25,831 nucleotides of DNA, taken from contig JAMYHX010000475.1 of the NCBI GenBank assembly GCA_025529335.1, positions 1 through 25,831 on the forward strand. Direction: 5' to 3'. The notes under the pieces are model-generated. The model ran no database searches. It was not told the origin of the DNA and saw only the letters and a list, made by a program, of their open reading frames with translations. The position numbers and the translations under genes are program-made. Below are positions 1 through 10,238 of this stretch, in pieces (within the stretch, counting starts at the first letter, position 1; each line of letters opens with the position of its first letter). This stretch comes from Rhizopus sp. PT2906 (lineage: Eukaryota; Mucoromycota; Mucoromycetes; Mucorales; Rhizopodaceae).

Positions 1-944
1 CATTGCAAAGTAACAATCTATCAACAAGAACATAAAGTATACATATGAGTAATCACCATGATATTTTATGATTTCCTTGTTTTTTTTTTTTTTTTTCATT
101 ACCCCATAATCGAACCAAGTTATCAAATCGCATTTCTTTTGACAGCAGGTTCTGTAACCAGGAGGTAGACCATTCATGAATATCGACTTCTTCATCTTCA
201 AAGTAGTTACATAACTCGGGTAGGCTACATCTGAAAAGGGTCATAAAATAGGCCACTTGTTCTTTTAGACTAAAGCTCGCATTATAATCCTCTACAAGAA
301 AAAAAGTGAGAAAGAGTATACATGGTGACACAACCACCATAACTACCGAGTGCTTGCATCAGTCTCTCAAAGCAGAAATAAGCATCACATTCAGTATCCA
401 TCACATAGATGAAGGGAGCACAAAGTGAGACTAAACTCGGGCTATACTCTACATCACGGTTGCTATTCAAATAAGCCAAGATGATATTGACAAATGAGTT
501 GACATATTCCTTTTCTTGAAGGATATCAGGAACTCTTCTTTGATATCTCAACACTTCTCCTCTTATTCTCTTGGCTATTTCAATATCCTCTTTATCCATC
601 TGTTCATATTCTTCCCTTCTTGCTTTACATGAGCTCAGTTCTTTAGCTACAAATAGATACATATGATTATTATCATTATTTATGTTGCTTTTCATCTATA
701 TTTACATCTATCCGCTTGCTGTACACCTAGCAGGTATTTCCATACTTCCTGATAGATGAAGAGAATAAGTTATATGTATATGTATATATATAAAAGGAGG
801 GGGAAAGACATATACACTGCGCAATTGGTTTGGTATACCATGTCTTGCTAATATTCTCAATCTTTCTAAATCAACATAAACTTCAGATTGTAGTATTTCT
901 TGAAAGTCATCTATGTAGGATAGTTTATCCTCATCTTGTTTCAT
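1..944 (-). CDS. TBC-domain (Rab-GAP-like) protein, 5 exons, C-terminus outside window
   Basis: Exons on the minus strand: 944-816, 748-706, 646-347, 291-103 and 17-1; introns are 55-85 nt with GT-AG ends, and the phases join to 226 codons before the window edge. What is seen: an N-terminal GIP..LR..VWKYLLGV block (about residues 36-52), I85xxE88xxR91 at the place of the TBC arginine-finger motif IxxDxxR, then APF (134-136), CFERLM and LWDCYFAM near the edge. TBC domains bind Rab GTPases and supply Arg and Gln fingers for GTP hydrolysis. Here the expected YxQ reads Y125-S-P127, so the Gln finger is absent, and the Asp of the Arg-finger motif is Glu. It may be a low-activity or non-catalytic Rab binder. 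The ATG at 944 was chosen because the TBC start follows closely; a longer N-terminus in an upstream exon cannot be excluded. The subfamily is not recognised. Confidence 0.85.
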
Positions 945-970
945 TGTGTGTTGAATTATGTATATTAAAA

Positions 971-992
971 AGAAAGAGAGAGAGAGAGAGAA
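971..992. repeat. (GA)n microsatellite
   Basis: A short GA dinucleotide run lies in the divergent intergenic region just upstream of the TBC gene start. It is simple sequence and carries no further support for function. Confidence 0.7.
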
Positions 993-1082
993 GGCTCAAA
1001 CACACACAAAAAAATTTCGACGGGGAAAATCTTTGAAAGTGAGGCGATTAAATAAAAATGCTTATTGTCTCTCAAAGGTACA

Positions 1083-1092
1083 CACACGTGTG
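1083..1092. promoter_or_regulatory. E-box palindrome CACACGTGTG
   Basis: A perfect 10-bp palindrome with a CACGTG core sits between the minus-strand TBC gene (start 944) and the possible plus-strand small gene (start 1219). CACGTG is the usual site of bHLH factors. A functional role here is inferred from position only. Confidence 0.3.
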
Positions 1093-1218
1093 CTATAGGC
1101 ATTCGTTTGTTTTTTATTTTAAAAAGGTAAGAGAAGGTAAGGCCAGGAAATCGATGACTTGTAAGGTAAGTCGTTTAGTTCCATCTTGTAAAAATATATA
1201 CACATTCAAGTTTCAGCT

Positions 1219-1482
1219 ATGAATAACAATAGTAAACTATACAGATATCAGAGAAGCGATGATCCTGACGATATGATTGGCTATTCTGAAACTAACCATG
1301 ATCAGGATCTCCCCTCTCTCACTCTCTCTCTCTGCCTTTTATTTTCTCTAGTTTATTTGCCAACTTTGTATGTGATTCTTTTTATCAAATACCTTATTAT
1401 TCATAGACAAAGAGCTTACAAAACGAATACAGTTGGATTCGGAAAAGGAATAAGTCAGGACCGAGTTCTTAGTGGTAAATAA
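1219..1482 (+). CDS. Possible small single-pass membrane protein, 87 aa
   Basis: Single open frame from ATG 1219 to TAA. The first ~32 residues are polar and acidic. Residues ~33-62 form one long hydrophobic stretch (LTLSLCLLFSLVYLPTLYV followed by ILFIKYLII), and a basic tail follows (HRQRAYK). An A/T-rich TATATA motif lies at about 1194-1200. No family is recognised. Part of the hydrophobic stretch is encoded by a CT-rich simple repeat (about 1310-1334), which can produce Ser/Leu runs by chance, so the ORF may be accidental. Divergent from the TBC gene, with about 275 bp between starts. Confidence 0.3.
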   Translation: MNNNSKLYRYQRSDDPDDMIGYSETNHDQDLPSLTLSLCLLFSLVYLPTLYVILFIKYLIIHRQRAYKTNTVGFGKGISQDRVLSGK

Positions 1483-2414
1483 GCTTTTGTGTGACAAAAT
1501 GATACACTTGCGAGTAAGATATTCATATGCTTATGTCAAATACTAGATTGGGAGTTGTATTGAGTAGTATAAGATTACTGTTTTTCACTACTTTTACTAG
1601 TCATACATGATGAGAGACATGATTGTGATATGTATTGAAGATAAAGCATAAGGATGTAAAAGTCAATAGGAAAAAAAAAAAAGAGAATAATATTTCTTTA
1701 GGTGCTCCAAGCCTTCCAAGTCGCTCAAGTCTCTCAAACTCTTCTGATATGAAGCAAGTTTGTACTTTCTATTAGCACCATCCTCACTAACTGAAAACAC
1801 TCCCGTTACCTTACTTTACTCTTGATTGCCCCCTTGGTAAGTATCCAAACCTTGCTCTTAGCTGTCAACTTATGTTTTATCAAGATGAGTCACCTTACTT
1901 TCTGCAAACATTCTGTTTATTGGTCTCTTGAGGCTTGATAGACGACTGTTTTCATGATATTTTTATCGGCTAGAGGGCTGCCTTGGGTTGGTCCGAGTGC
2001 TCTAGAGATATTGCATCCATGATTATCAAATATCACCTCATAAAATGAAAGCTGAAGTTAATGTGGTCTTTTGAACTCGAGAAGAAACTCTACTTTCTCA
2101 CTTTTGAGCTTATATTTTAGTATCAAAAACGGGCAAGGCTAATTACATGGTATAAGTAGTACTGTTGTCTAGGCCCTATATCGCTCTCTGCTTAAGTTAA
2201 GAAAACATAGCATTATCCACTATTGAGCTACAAAGATGAATATGATCCTTACAATCTGTTGACAAGCTGATGCTTTTAAACATTACAGCAAAATGCTGTT
2301 TATTATTCTTTGAATCTCTCTCTCTAATGTTCAGTCATCCCTGCTTCCTTTGCTGTTGAATATAAGTAAAAATTGTTTATTAAACCTTAATCTACATAGA
2401 ATCGTCCTTTGGGT
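1483..2414. other. Intergenic region, no gene seen
   Basis: AT-rich sequence with frequent stops in all frames, a poly-A run near 1671-1682 and no tRNA-like or repeated structure recognised. The MITE-like element follows directly. Confidence 0.5.
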
Positions 2415-2635
2415 GATTGACTTTAGTCAAAAAGGGGGACAGGAACCAATTCTAGAGCCCATTTATTTGTAATTTTTAAGGACCAATAGGCTCTAGATTT
2501 TCAAAAAAATATAGGACATTCGATCTCCATTTTATTTGTCCTACACAAAGATGAACTCCTTTACTGTCTCCCCTCTTTCACTCTTTTTCTTTCTTCTTTT
2601 CTTTCTTCCCCCCTTGATTTAGACTAAAGTCAATC
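2415..2635. mobile_element. MITE-like element with terminal and nested inverted repeats
   Basis: GATTGACTTTAGTC at 2415-2428 is repeated as its perfect reverse complement GACTAAAGTCAATC at 2622-2635, giving 14-bp terminal inverted repeats about 220 bp apart. Just inside each end is a G-run (AAGGGGG at the left, CCCCCCTT at the right), so the similarity continues imperfectly. Two further inverted repeats lie inside: TCTAGAGCC (2451-2459) with GGCTCTAGA (2489-2497), and TAGGACA (2512-2518) with TGTCCTA (2537-2543). There is no ORF, as expected for a non-autonomous element. No clear target-site duplication is visible, so the superfamily is unknown. It ends about 130 bp before the kelch gene start. 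Confidence 0.55.
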
Positions 2636-2763
2636 TTTATTTTCCCCTTCTTTCCTCTATCTTTCTCCTTTCTTTCCTTTTCTTCTTCTTTTATTTTTTT
2701 TATTACCTTCCTTTCCTTTTTACACCTGAAGTAGACACAAAGTATTAAAAACAAGATTAAATC
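2544..2763 (+). promoter_or_regulatory. Pyrimidine-rich leader/promoter of the kelch gene
   Basis: A long C/T-rich stretch (about 2564-2716, with runs such as CTTTTTCTTTCTTC) precedes the ATG at 2764. Similar tracts precede the starts at 16365, 20530 and 23371, so they appear to be a local promoter or 5'-UTR style. The MITE-like element overlaps the upstream part of the tract. Confidence 0.45.
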
Positions 2764-5676
2764 ATGAAAAGTTTAATACTTTTCTCAATTCTTTTGAGCA
2801 CTTTAAGCAGTGTTCATGCTTACTATTTCATGGGCAGTTTGACAAACGTGCTCCCCTTTAAGAGCATGATGGCATCAGCACAGTTTAACAATTCACTTTA
2901 TCTCTTTGGTGGCGAGAATGCCACATCTCATTATTCAAATGATCTCTATAAGCTCACACAGACATCTGATGGTTATTCATGGCTCACAGTACCTCAAAAG
3001 AACCCAATTAATGGAACAGCCGGGAGTCAAGCTTTTGTCACCTCTGATCAACAAAACTTGGTTCTCTTGGGCGGTGACTCTTTTACCGAAGCCAATGCAT
3101 CCAACTTTCTTCCACTTCAGATCTATACTTACAACTTTGCTTCTCAAACTTGGACCTCAAAGACACCTACCAACTTCACACTTGATAACACAGCTTGTGT
3201 CAACCGACAGGCATTCTCTGCAACCTACGACAGTAAGAACAAAGTCAGTTATATCTATGGTGGATTCGCTCGTCAGTCAGTCCTTGATACCCTTCATAAA
3301 ATGGATGAAAACTACCAGACAACCTCGCTTGGGCGTTCTCCTGAAGCTCGCTATGGACATACGACTTCTATTTTAAGGTAAAATCACCATGAACAAAAAG
3401 GATTGTAATACATTTTCTTATTGAATTCTGTACCACATTTATTAATTTAGCTCTGGACAACTGGTCGTCATCGGTGGTGTCGCCAGTATTAACGGTACAT
3501 CTGCGCTTGCAAGTATGAAGTATGTCTTGATTTACGATCCTGTTAAGAACCAATGGCAACGTCAAGATGTTAACGCGATGAATGGTTATTATCCTTCTAC
3601 CACTTCAGATCATGTCGCAGTTGTCAGTAAGTTTATCCTTATTTTTACCTGTATTACATCGTTTAAACTCAGTATCATCTTTTTTTTCTTTTAGACTCAA
3701 ACGATCAAATCATCATCTTTGGTGGTAAAAACAAATGCAGATATATTTATAGAGATCGACACCAGATCTAAGCACTTTTTTTTGTGTGTTATTAGGCGAT
3801 AGCAGAGACCCAGAAAGAACAAGACAATACTTGAATGCCATTGCAATACTTGATACCAAGACTTGGACTTGGTCTGTACCTACCATCAAGGGTATTCCTC
3901 CTTCTCGTCGTGGATTTGCTGTTGGTGGTCTTTTGGATGGATCTCGTTTGACAGTAGCATTTGGTAAATAGAATAATAGATCATCTATACGCCCCTCCTT
4001 AATAACACTCCTTATTATTAGGTGGTGCGCTCAATAACTTTTACAACGACATCAACGTATTTGATTTTAACCAAGGCTCTTGGTTACAATCCTTCAACTC
4101 ATCTGGAAGTGGCGATAACTCTGTTTCTAAGGGACTTATTGCTGGTGTCACCGTAGCTGCTGTCATCTTGTTGATCATTATCCTCTTCTTGCTCTGGAAG
4201 TTCCAATCTTACCTTCGCTGGTTGATTGTCCGTATCCACAATGATATCTGGAAGCCACGTACAGGTGAGCCCGTGTGGGCCGAAACATCACGTCTGGTAT
4301 CACAAGTCTTTTTCTTGTTCATCTTTATCATGTTCCTCTACTTTGTTATTCGCCAAGCAGTCGAAAGTCCCAACGTCACCCAACGCATCGAATCTTCTAC
4401 GGCCACAGTAGATGTACCTGACGTCCGTTTCTGTTTTGACGGCTTCCCTGCACAAAGTGCTGCTCCTATCAATGGCGATAGTGGCGCTCCTGGTGTAGCC
4501 TGTATGACTGATAACGGCTACAGCTGCACGTCGTTCATTCGCCCTCTCAACATGGGCGAATTTGCCCCTGCCTTTGCTGACAGTCTCGGCGCTGTCAACT
4601 GCTTCCTCTTCCGTGCCCCTGACTCCTTCAAACTCACGTCTACCTCAGGTGCCAATAACGGCTCTCGTTTATTATTTACCCTCTTTGGTGACCAAGCAAC
4701 TTCTTATGGTCGTATCCACCTGTCTGTGTATCCCAAAAACATGGACCCTAATGCGATCGTGTACGGCATCGACGACAACATCCCTGTGTACCTGTCACAA
4801 GGCGATGTCTTTAACTGGCAAAACGACGAACGAAATGACTTGCAAGCTGAGAATGTGTTTACGATTCAGCCCGCAACCTACTCTTCTTTGAGCTACGATA
4901 TTATCGATCACCGTTACTTGCAACCCGTTGGCTGGAACTATGTCGGTTTCTTGCCCATCACCAACTCAACACCTCAGATCGAATCTTACTTCCGTTCAGA
5001 AGCACCTAATCCCAACTACATGAACACACATACTGATTTGGGTATCGTTGCTGTCTATCCCCACACATGGGCAAATCTCATCGACCGTGAAGTCAAGATG
5101 TACACCTTGGTCAATGCCCTTGGTTTTGTCGGTGGTGTCTTTGGTATTATTGTCGCTGCCCAGACCTGGCTCTTTGGTTACCGTCCTCGTTCTCCTTGGG
5201 GAGTTGTTCATCGATGGTCTACCGGTAGCCGTAAGCAGTCTCTGCTCGCTGGTTTGCAATCCAAGTTCAAGACGACAGATTCAGGTATTCCCTTAGTTCA
5301 CCCTGTTCACCACCGATTCAGTATGAACGAGTTCCAGAACCTCGGTCAGGAAACAGAGGCTCAACGTGTCTCCCGTGTGGAAGAACGTATGCAGACCCTC
5401 GAGTTACTCTTCAAGGCCTACTATGTGGATGATGAAGTCTTCCGTTCTCTTGATAACGCCAATCACATACTCAAGAAGAACAATGCTCAAGTTCAACCCA
5501 CGAATAACAGCAATCCTTTCTTTGCATCTACTGAAAAAGTACCAACCCAGAATGATCAAAATGGGTTCGCTCACATGTTTAATGAAAGACAGAGTCAAGG
5601 AAGTATTAGCAGTGACGCAACCTCTCAACATCGTTTGAACACTGCACCCGATGTTCATTTACGTGATATGCGTTAA
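2764..5676 (+). CDS. Secreted kelch-propeller fused to a three-TM membrane protein, 880 aa
   Basis: Exons 2764-3377, 3451-3626, 3695-3724, 3796-3963 and 4022-5676; all introns GT-AG (57-73 nt), total 881 codons with stop. Residues 1-19 form a signal peptide (MKSLILFSILLSTLSSVHA). Kelch-type blades follow with repeated GG turns (LYLFGG ~45-50, LVLLGG, YIYGG, LVVIGG, IIIFGG, FAVGG) up to ~350. TM1 is at ~367-390, a ~35-residue loop, TM2 ~422-441, a second luminal/extracellular domain with several Cys (442-688), TM3 ~689-715, then PRSPWG and a ~165-residue polar cytosolic tail with a Glu/Arg-rich helix. The predicted topology is N-out, C-in. It is probably a cell-surface or secretory-pathway protein; ligand and role are unknown. 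AATAAA overlaps the stop (5675-5680). Confidence 0.85.
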
Positions 5677-5790
5677 TAAACTTTCTCCTTTTTTTATTTC
5701 TTAATTGTCATTAATAAACTATAATCATTTCATAACTGTGTCGTTAACTTTGAAGCAAAGGAGTTTTAACTTCTTTTTACATTTACACAA

Positions 5791-6543
5791 ATGTCTGCTT
5801 CCATTAGTGATTCTCGACAAGAGACAACAATTACAGAGATTATTAAGATAAATGCCAACAGTAACTTTTACTTGACTTATAAATCAACTGAGACTTGGCC
5901 CAATAAAAGAGACGGTTATTGTCGCATATTGATTCTCGATTCCTCATTCAACCCACCCACTCGAGCTCATGCCAACCTTTTACACAAGTCCATTCAGACC
6001 TATCCTCCTGGTCATTTTGACGCTCTCTTACTTTTACTATCTACCAAGAATGCAGATAAACAGCTGACAGGCGCAACCATCGTCCAAAGAGCGCAGATGA
6101 TGGAGCTGATGGCTGCCCGCTACCCAAATAGCGCCGTCGGTCTTACGCCACACGCCAAGTTTGTTGACAAGGCAGCTCATATCCAGGCATGGTTACCAGA
6201 CGTCCGACTAGAGCTTTATTTTATTATGGGGTACGACACGATCGTTCGACTGCTTGATCCCAAGTATTACATGCCGAGACCCGTGATGGAGGCGCTTGGT
6301 CCGTTCTTGAACACATGTCATATTATCTGTGCAGATCGAGGAGAAGATGAAGAGCAGAAAGCGTTCTGGAGCAAGCTGGAGCTCGGTACATGTTCGATTC
6401 GACGTATACAGCTTGATCCTGCTTTTGCAACTCTGTCAAGTACAATGGCTAGAACAAAGATCATGCAAGGTCAGTCTGTATTGGACGTGTTGGACCCTGA
6501 TATCGCACAATTTGTGCAAGATCATCATATTTATTCTCAATAA
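5791..6543 (+). CDS. NMN adenylyltransferase-like nucleotidyltransferase (Pof1 type), 250 aa
   Basis: Intronless ORF. The Rossmann-type nucleotidyltransferase signature is visible as LILDSSFNPPTRAH (about residues 46-59), the counterpart of the GxFNPxTxxH ATP-binding motif. A YFIMGYDTIVRLL block (~147-159) matches the substrate-site region, and LSSTMARTKI (~221-230) matches the C-terminal ISSTxxR motif. Members of this family join NMN or nicotinate mononucleotide to the adenylyl group of ATP; the closest relative I recognise by pattern is yeast Pof1 (YCL047C), a divergent member. The start at 5791 is the first ATG, 114 bp after the kelch gene stop on the same strand, and the ~45 residues before the motif are poorly structured. 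Substrate specificity cannot be decided from the sequence. Confidence 0.85.
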   Translation: MSASISDSRQETTITEIIKINANSNFYLTYKSTETWPNKRDGYCRILILDSSFNPPTRAHANLLHKSIQTYPPGHFDALLLLLSTKNADKQLTGATIVQRAQMMELMAARYPNSAVGLTPHAKFVDKAAHIQAWLPDVRLELYFIMGYDTIVRLLDPKYYMPRPVMEALGPFLNTCHIICADRGEDEEQKAFWSKLELGTCSIRRIQLDPAFATLSSTMARTKIMQGQSVLDVLDPDIAQFVQDHHIYSQ

Positions 6544-7264
6544 AAAAAAAGAGAGAGAGAAAAGCAACAAATGAGTTGGGGTGCTTTATATTTCTTGAAA
6601 TATACAAGACAACAATCAATGACAAGGAATAAGAGGATCTATTTACACTTTTTCAGTCTTCAAGAGTTGAGGAAAGAATCACTAGGCTTTGAGAGACTCG
6701 TTTACTTTGGGATCTATTCTATTCATGCTAGATCGGCTCTCTTTTATCTTTGTAGATTTATATTATAAAATACCATTCTTTGAATATAGATGATTTCTTA
6801 GACTTCTTCTTTTGGACGGCGCTTGGTATTGTACCTGACCAATTGTTGATCTGAGGTCTAGTTTATTCCGAGGAACCCCATCTAAACTTTTATTGTAATA
6901 AACAGTAAACTTATATCCCTGTTCTATTGTTATGTCATTGTGAAGCTTCATCTTAACGTATTCATTGGTTCTCTACTTGTTTCTGTGCAGCTTTACTTCC
7001 AACATTGGATCATAAATGTTTTAAATGCCCAATTACAGTCTTTTTTATTTCTTCTTTCTTCAAGCAAGGTGGCTACAACATATGCTGTTTGTTGCGCAAA
7101 TAATAAAAAAGGAAAGCTGGTTTATCTTTGTCTGTTCCATTGTGACTTGTTTATATTGTAATGACCGCTTCATTCATACTCCCCCTGGGTGTCATAGCCC
7201 AAACAAAAAAAAAAAGATAAAGAGGACCCAGGGATATTCTCTTTTTCTTTTTGGTATAAAAGAT
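6544..7264. other. Intergenic region between the nucleotidyltransferase and prenyl synthase genes
   Basis: It holds the likely 3' UTR of the upstream gene (poly-A and GA tract at 6542-6562) and short chance ORFs on both strands. One minus-strand ORF (6951-6763, 62 aa, basic C-terminal half) looks more protein-like than the rest but has no promoter, partner exon or recognised family. No RNA gene was seen. Confidence 0.4.
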
Positions 7265-8641
7265 ATGTTGAGAAGGTCGATAGTACGAAGACATCAGCCT
7301 TTGATCAACCTGTATCGACAGACCTATGCTTATTACCACGTGACAAATAGTGTGTATAGTCAACCGAAGCAAGTCGAAGAGGAATCACCACTGAACAAAC
7401 TATCTCAAGGCATCAGTGCTTTCACATCAACTCTGTTAAATGCACCTCCTCTCCGTCGAGTAACCAAACCTAATATTGAAACACTCCCTTTTACGGGCAA
7501 TGCAACCAGTTGGGAGCAGGCTATTCGAGAAGCTCAAAGCTTGGTGAATTCGGCAGACCAAGAAAGAATTTTTGATCCAGTCAAAGTGGTTGGTAAGGAT
7601 CTATGGGAACTGAAGGGCAATATTACCAAGTTGCTCGGTTCGGGGCATCCATTTATTGATACGATTGGAAAACATTATTTCGAGAGTGATACCAACCGTA
7701 TTCGACCGCTCTTGGTTTTGCTGATAGCCAAGGCATCGTCCGTAGCCGACAAAGATCCATCACGCGTAGTTCCTGATGGTCCGATCTCAGACACTCAGAG
7801 AAGACTTGCCGAAATTACTGAGATGATCTATACAGCGTCTCTACTTCACTATGACGTGATTGATAACAATGAAGCATCAAATGCTGTTTTTGGAAACAAG
7901 ATGGCGGTCCTTGCTGGCGATTTCTTGCTTGCTCGCTCATCCGTTGCCTTAGCACAGTTAAAGAATGCAGAATGTATTGAGCTCATGGCTACCTGTATTG
8001 CTCATCTAGTCGAAGGAGAATTTATGCAGCTTCAGAAGCCGAAAGAGGATATGGATAAGAACAAGGCATTCGAGTATTATCTGAAACAAGTTTACCTAAA
8101 GACAAGTAGCTTGATTGCTGAAAGTTGTAAAGCTTCTTCTGTCTTGGCTGGTTGCACAAGTCATGTAGTGAAGGCAGCATATGATTACGGAAATAATTTT
8201 GGTATCGCATTTCAGGTAATACTTGCGACCTCCTTGTATGATGACCTGTGATGTACTAATATCATTTTAGTTACTCAATGATGTCCGCCAATTTACTCAA
8301 ATAGCCGCACATACAAGTACTTCATCACCAACAGCATGGATAAATGCTCCTGTATTAATGGCTTGGACAAAATGTCCTGATCTGGGATCAATCATTGAAC
8401 GCAAATTTAGTAGAGAAGGAGATATGGAAAAGGTATTCTTTTTAAAATAGTAGATAGCTGTGTAACTTATATCAAATAGGCCCGTCTCTTGGTCTATCAA
8501 ACGAACGCACTCAAGGATGTGATGACCTTGGCCGATGAACATATCAAGAAAGCAATTGATTCCATAGACCATTTACCCACATCGGATGCAAGATCTGCAC
8601 TTGTACAGCTTGTAAAGAATCTTCCAAGTAGACAAGAATAG
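7265..8641 (+). CDS. Mitochondrial trans-polyprenyl diphosphate synthase homologue (Coq1 family) with degenerate active site, 424 aa
   Basis: Exons 7265-8215, 8271-8432 and 8480-8641; introns of 55 and 47 nt with phase 0. The N-terminus MLRRSIVRRHQPLINLYRQ is basic, without acidic residues, and fits a mitochondrial presequence. The all-alpha prenyl synthase fold is clear: NRIRPLLVLL (~144-153), EMIYTASLLH, GNKMAVLAGDFLLARSS, LVEGEFMQL, GIAFQ and KFSREGD. Family enzymes build the ubiquinone tail from IPP using two DDxxD motifs and an upstream GGKR. Here GGKR reads DTNR (142-145), the first DDxxD reads Y196-D-V-I-D200 with the following RRG segment deleted, and the second reads N320-D-V-R-Q324. 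Catalysis therefore looks weak or absent. A non-catalytic partner role, as for PDSS2/Dlp1, is inferred. The upstream in-frame extension lacks presequence character. Confidence 0.85.
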
Positions 8642-10234
8642 AGAAAAATAATCAATAGAAGCAAGATATTTCATATTCCATTTTGTAAATAGCAAATAAT
8701 AATAAAAAAATCATATCATCCAAGAGAATAGCTTTAGAGATCCTCAGATGCACCAAGATTTGATTTTTCCAAATTTGGTACAATTTAAACACAGCAAGTA
8801 TTCATTCGAGGAAATCTATGAGAAGGCTAATGCTACGGGCGCTTCCTTGGGGCACTACATGTAGAGTCACTATACAACTTTACACTACCAAAGTGTCTAC
8901 CTAACCTAAGGCTGTCCAATGGGATATCCTTTTGATATAAAATTACTCTTGAATGACCTTGGGTCTTTATTGATCAACTGACAACATAGGGTAATAACTA
9001 CATTTTATCTTTCTTTTTGAAACTTTATTCTGTACCAAGATGTCTGTTCTCTGAACAGGTTTAGCTTAATGCTGTACATTGAAAAGATTTGTTGATGACA
9101 TCACAGGTAGCGCTTGTAACATTAACCCTTTCGTGGACTTCCTCGTGCGCGTAGTGTGCACTTTTTTTATTGAGGCAGCAAGTGTACATGTTCCTCTTAG
9201 AAGAAGCGATGTTAGAAAGATGCTGTTGAGTTTGGATGGATATAGCCGGCTGTCATATCTACAGAGAAACCATTGTCTTCCAGTTGGAAATTCAAAAGCA
9301 AAAAAAAAAAAAAAAAAGTACCCTGTTGTGCCATGTACTTGTTAAAGAAAAAAAGGCAAAGAAATAAAGCTATTCATCTTGCGGTTTAACATACAAGAAG
9401 TGCCAAATTGACTTAATAAGACAAAGTAATTTTTCGAAAACGACAATCATTTCACAACAAGCGGCCAATTATTTGTTAGTTGGCGCCATTATTTTGTTTG
9501 AACATGATATTTTTATTGATGGTCCAAATGAGCGCAAAAATAAAAAAAAGATAATAAACGTCTTTCAATCCGTTTGGAAGTGAATGATAGCGAAAAAACC
9601 CCTTATGAGAACAAAGGTAAAAAACGTAAAAGGAAATTAATGAGTAGGTTTATCGATGAGAAGTTAAAGGAAATGGTTTAACCATACAAGAAGCTTTTGA
9701 CTGTGAGGATACTTAGTAGATATCAATTTGTTGTGATGTAGCTGATCTAATTCATATAGTAGGGAGCATATAATCGGCCATCACTGAGACCAGGTGAGGG
9801 CTAGGTTTGAGGGAGCCGAAGGGCCTAAAGATAGCATACTCAGAAGGAATGGCAATGGATCTCATATAGTTTCAGGCATGAACAGGCGCCGGTGCATATC
9901 AAGGCAACTAATAACGTGATTCTTAGAGAGCTATTTGAAAGACGCTCGCAGACTTAGGACTTTAAATTCTTTCGGGGATTTAGCGTTCTCTTTTCGATTC
10001 TTTTAAAACTAAAAAAGGGATATACAAGAAGTTCTGTACTCTTTTTACACCTTGTATTCTTTTGCTTCTAGCATTGACATAATAATCATTAAAGAACGAA
10101 TAAAGAAGTTGCCTTGTTTTACATTATGATCATATTGATAAAAAGTGCTGTTCAAGCATAAAAAGAAAAAGAAACAACGGAGCCTTAAATATTTTTGTCT
10201 TTTTCTCTCTCTTATTGTTGTTGATTATGCCACG
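8642..10234. other. Intergenic region, about 1.6 kb, no convincing gene
   Basis: AT-rich with a poly-A run at 9300-9317. An 88-codon ORF at 9079-9345 contains that poly-A run (Lys run) and matches no family I recognise. A short minus/plus symmetric stretch near 9462-9486 (CCAA..TTGG) is weak. No transposase motif, tRNA or repeat array is visible. The last ~40 bp are pyrimidine-rich and probably belong to the TFIIIC gene promoter. Confidence 0.45.
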
Positions 10235-10238
10235 ATGA
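10227..10238 (+). other. Minimal uORF overlapping the TFIIIC gene start
   Basis: ATG CCA CGA TGA starts 8 bp before the main start codon; its TGA overlaps the main ATG as ATGA in another frame. If the leader includes it, scanning ribosomes would meet it first, and termination-reinitiation at the main ATG would be possible. Its existence is read directly; a regulatory role is inference. Confidence 0.4.

Noticed and set aside
6571..6951. Short ORFs on both strands after the nucleotidyltransferase gene
   Set aside because: No family, splice partner or promoter; probably UTR or chance. The minus-strand one (6951-6763) is mentioned in the intergenic entry.
7255..7262. TATAAAAG just before the prenyl synthase start
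   Set aside because: It lies 2 nt before the ATG. As a core promoter element it would place the transcript start inside the coding region, and the next in-frame Met is far inside the conserved domain.
7025..7264. 80-codon in-frame N-terminal extension of the prenyl synthase
   Set aside because: It crosses A- and T-runs, has no targeting-signal character, and the ATG at 7265 begins a convincing mitochondrial presequence.
9079..9345. 88-codon ORF
   Set aside because: It includes a poly-A run encoding Lys, ends soon after, and shows no recognised motif, promoter tract or intron.
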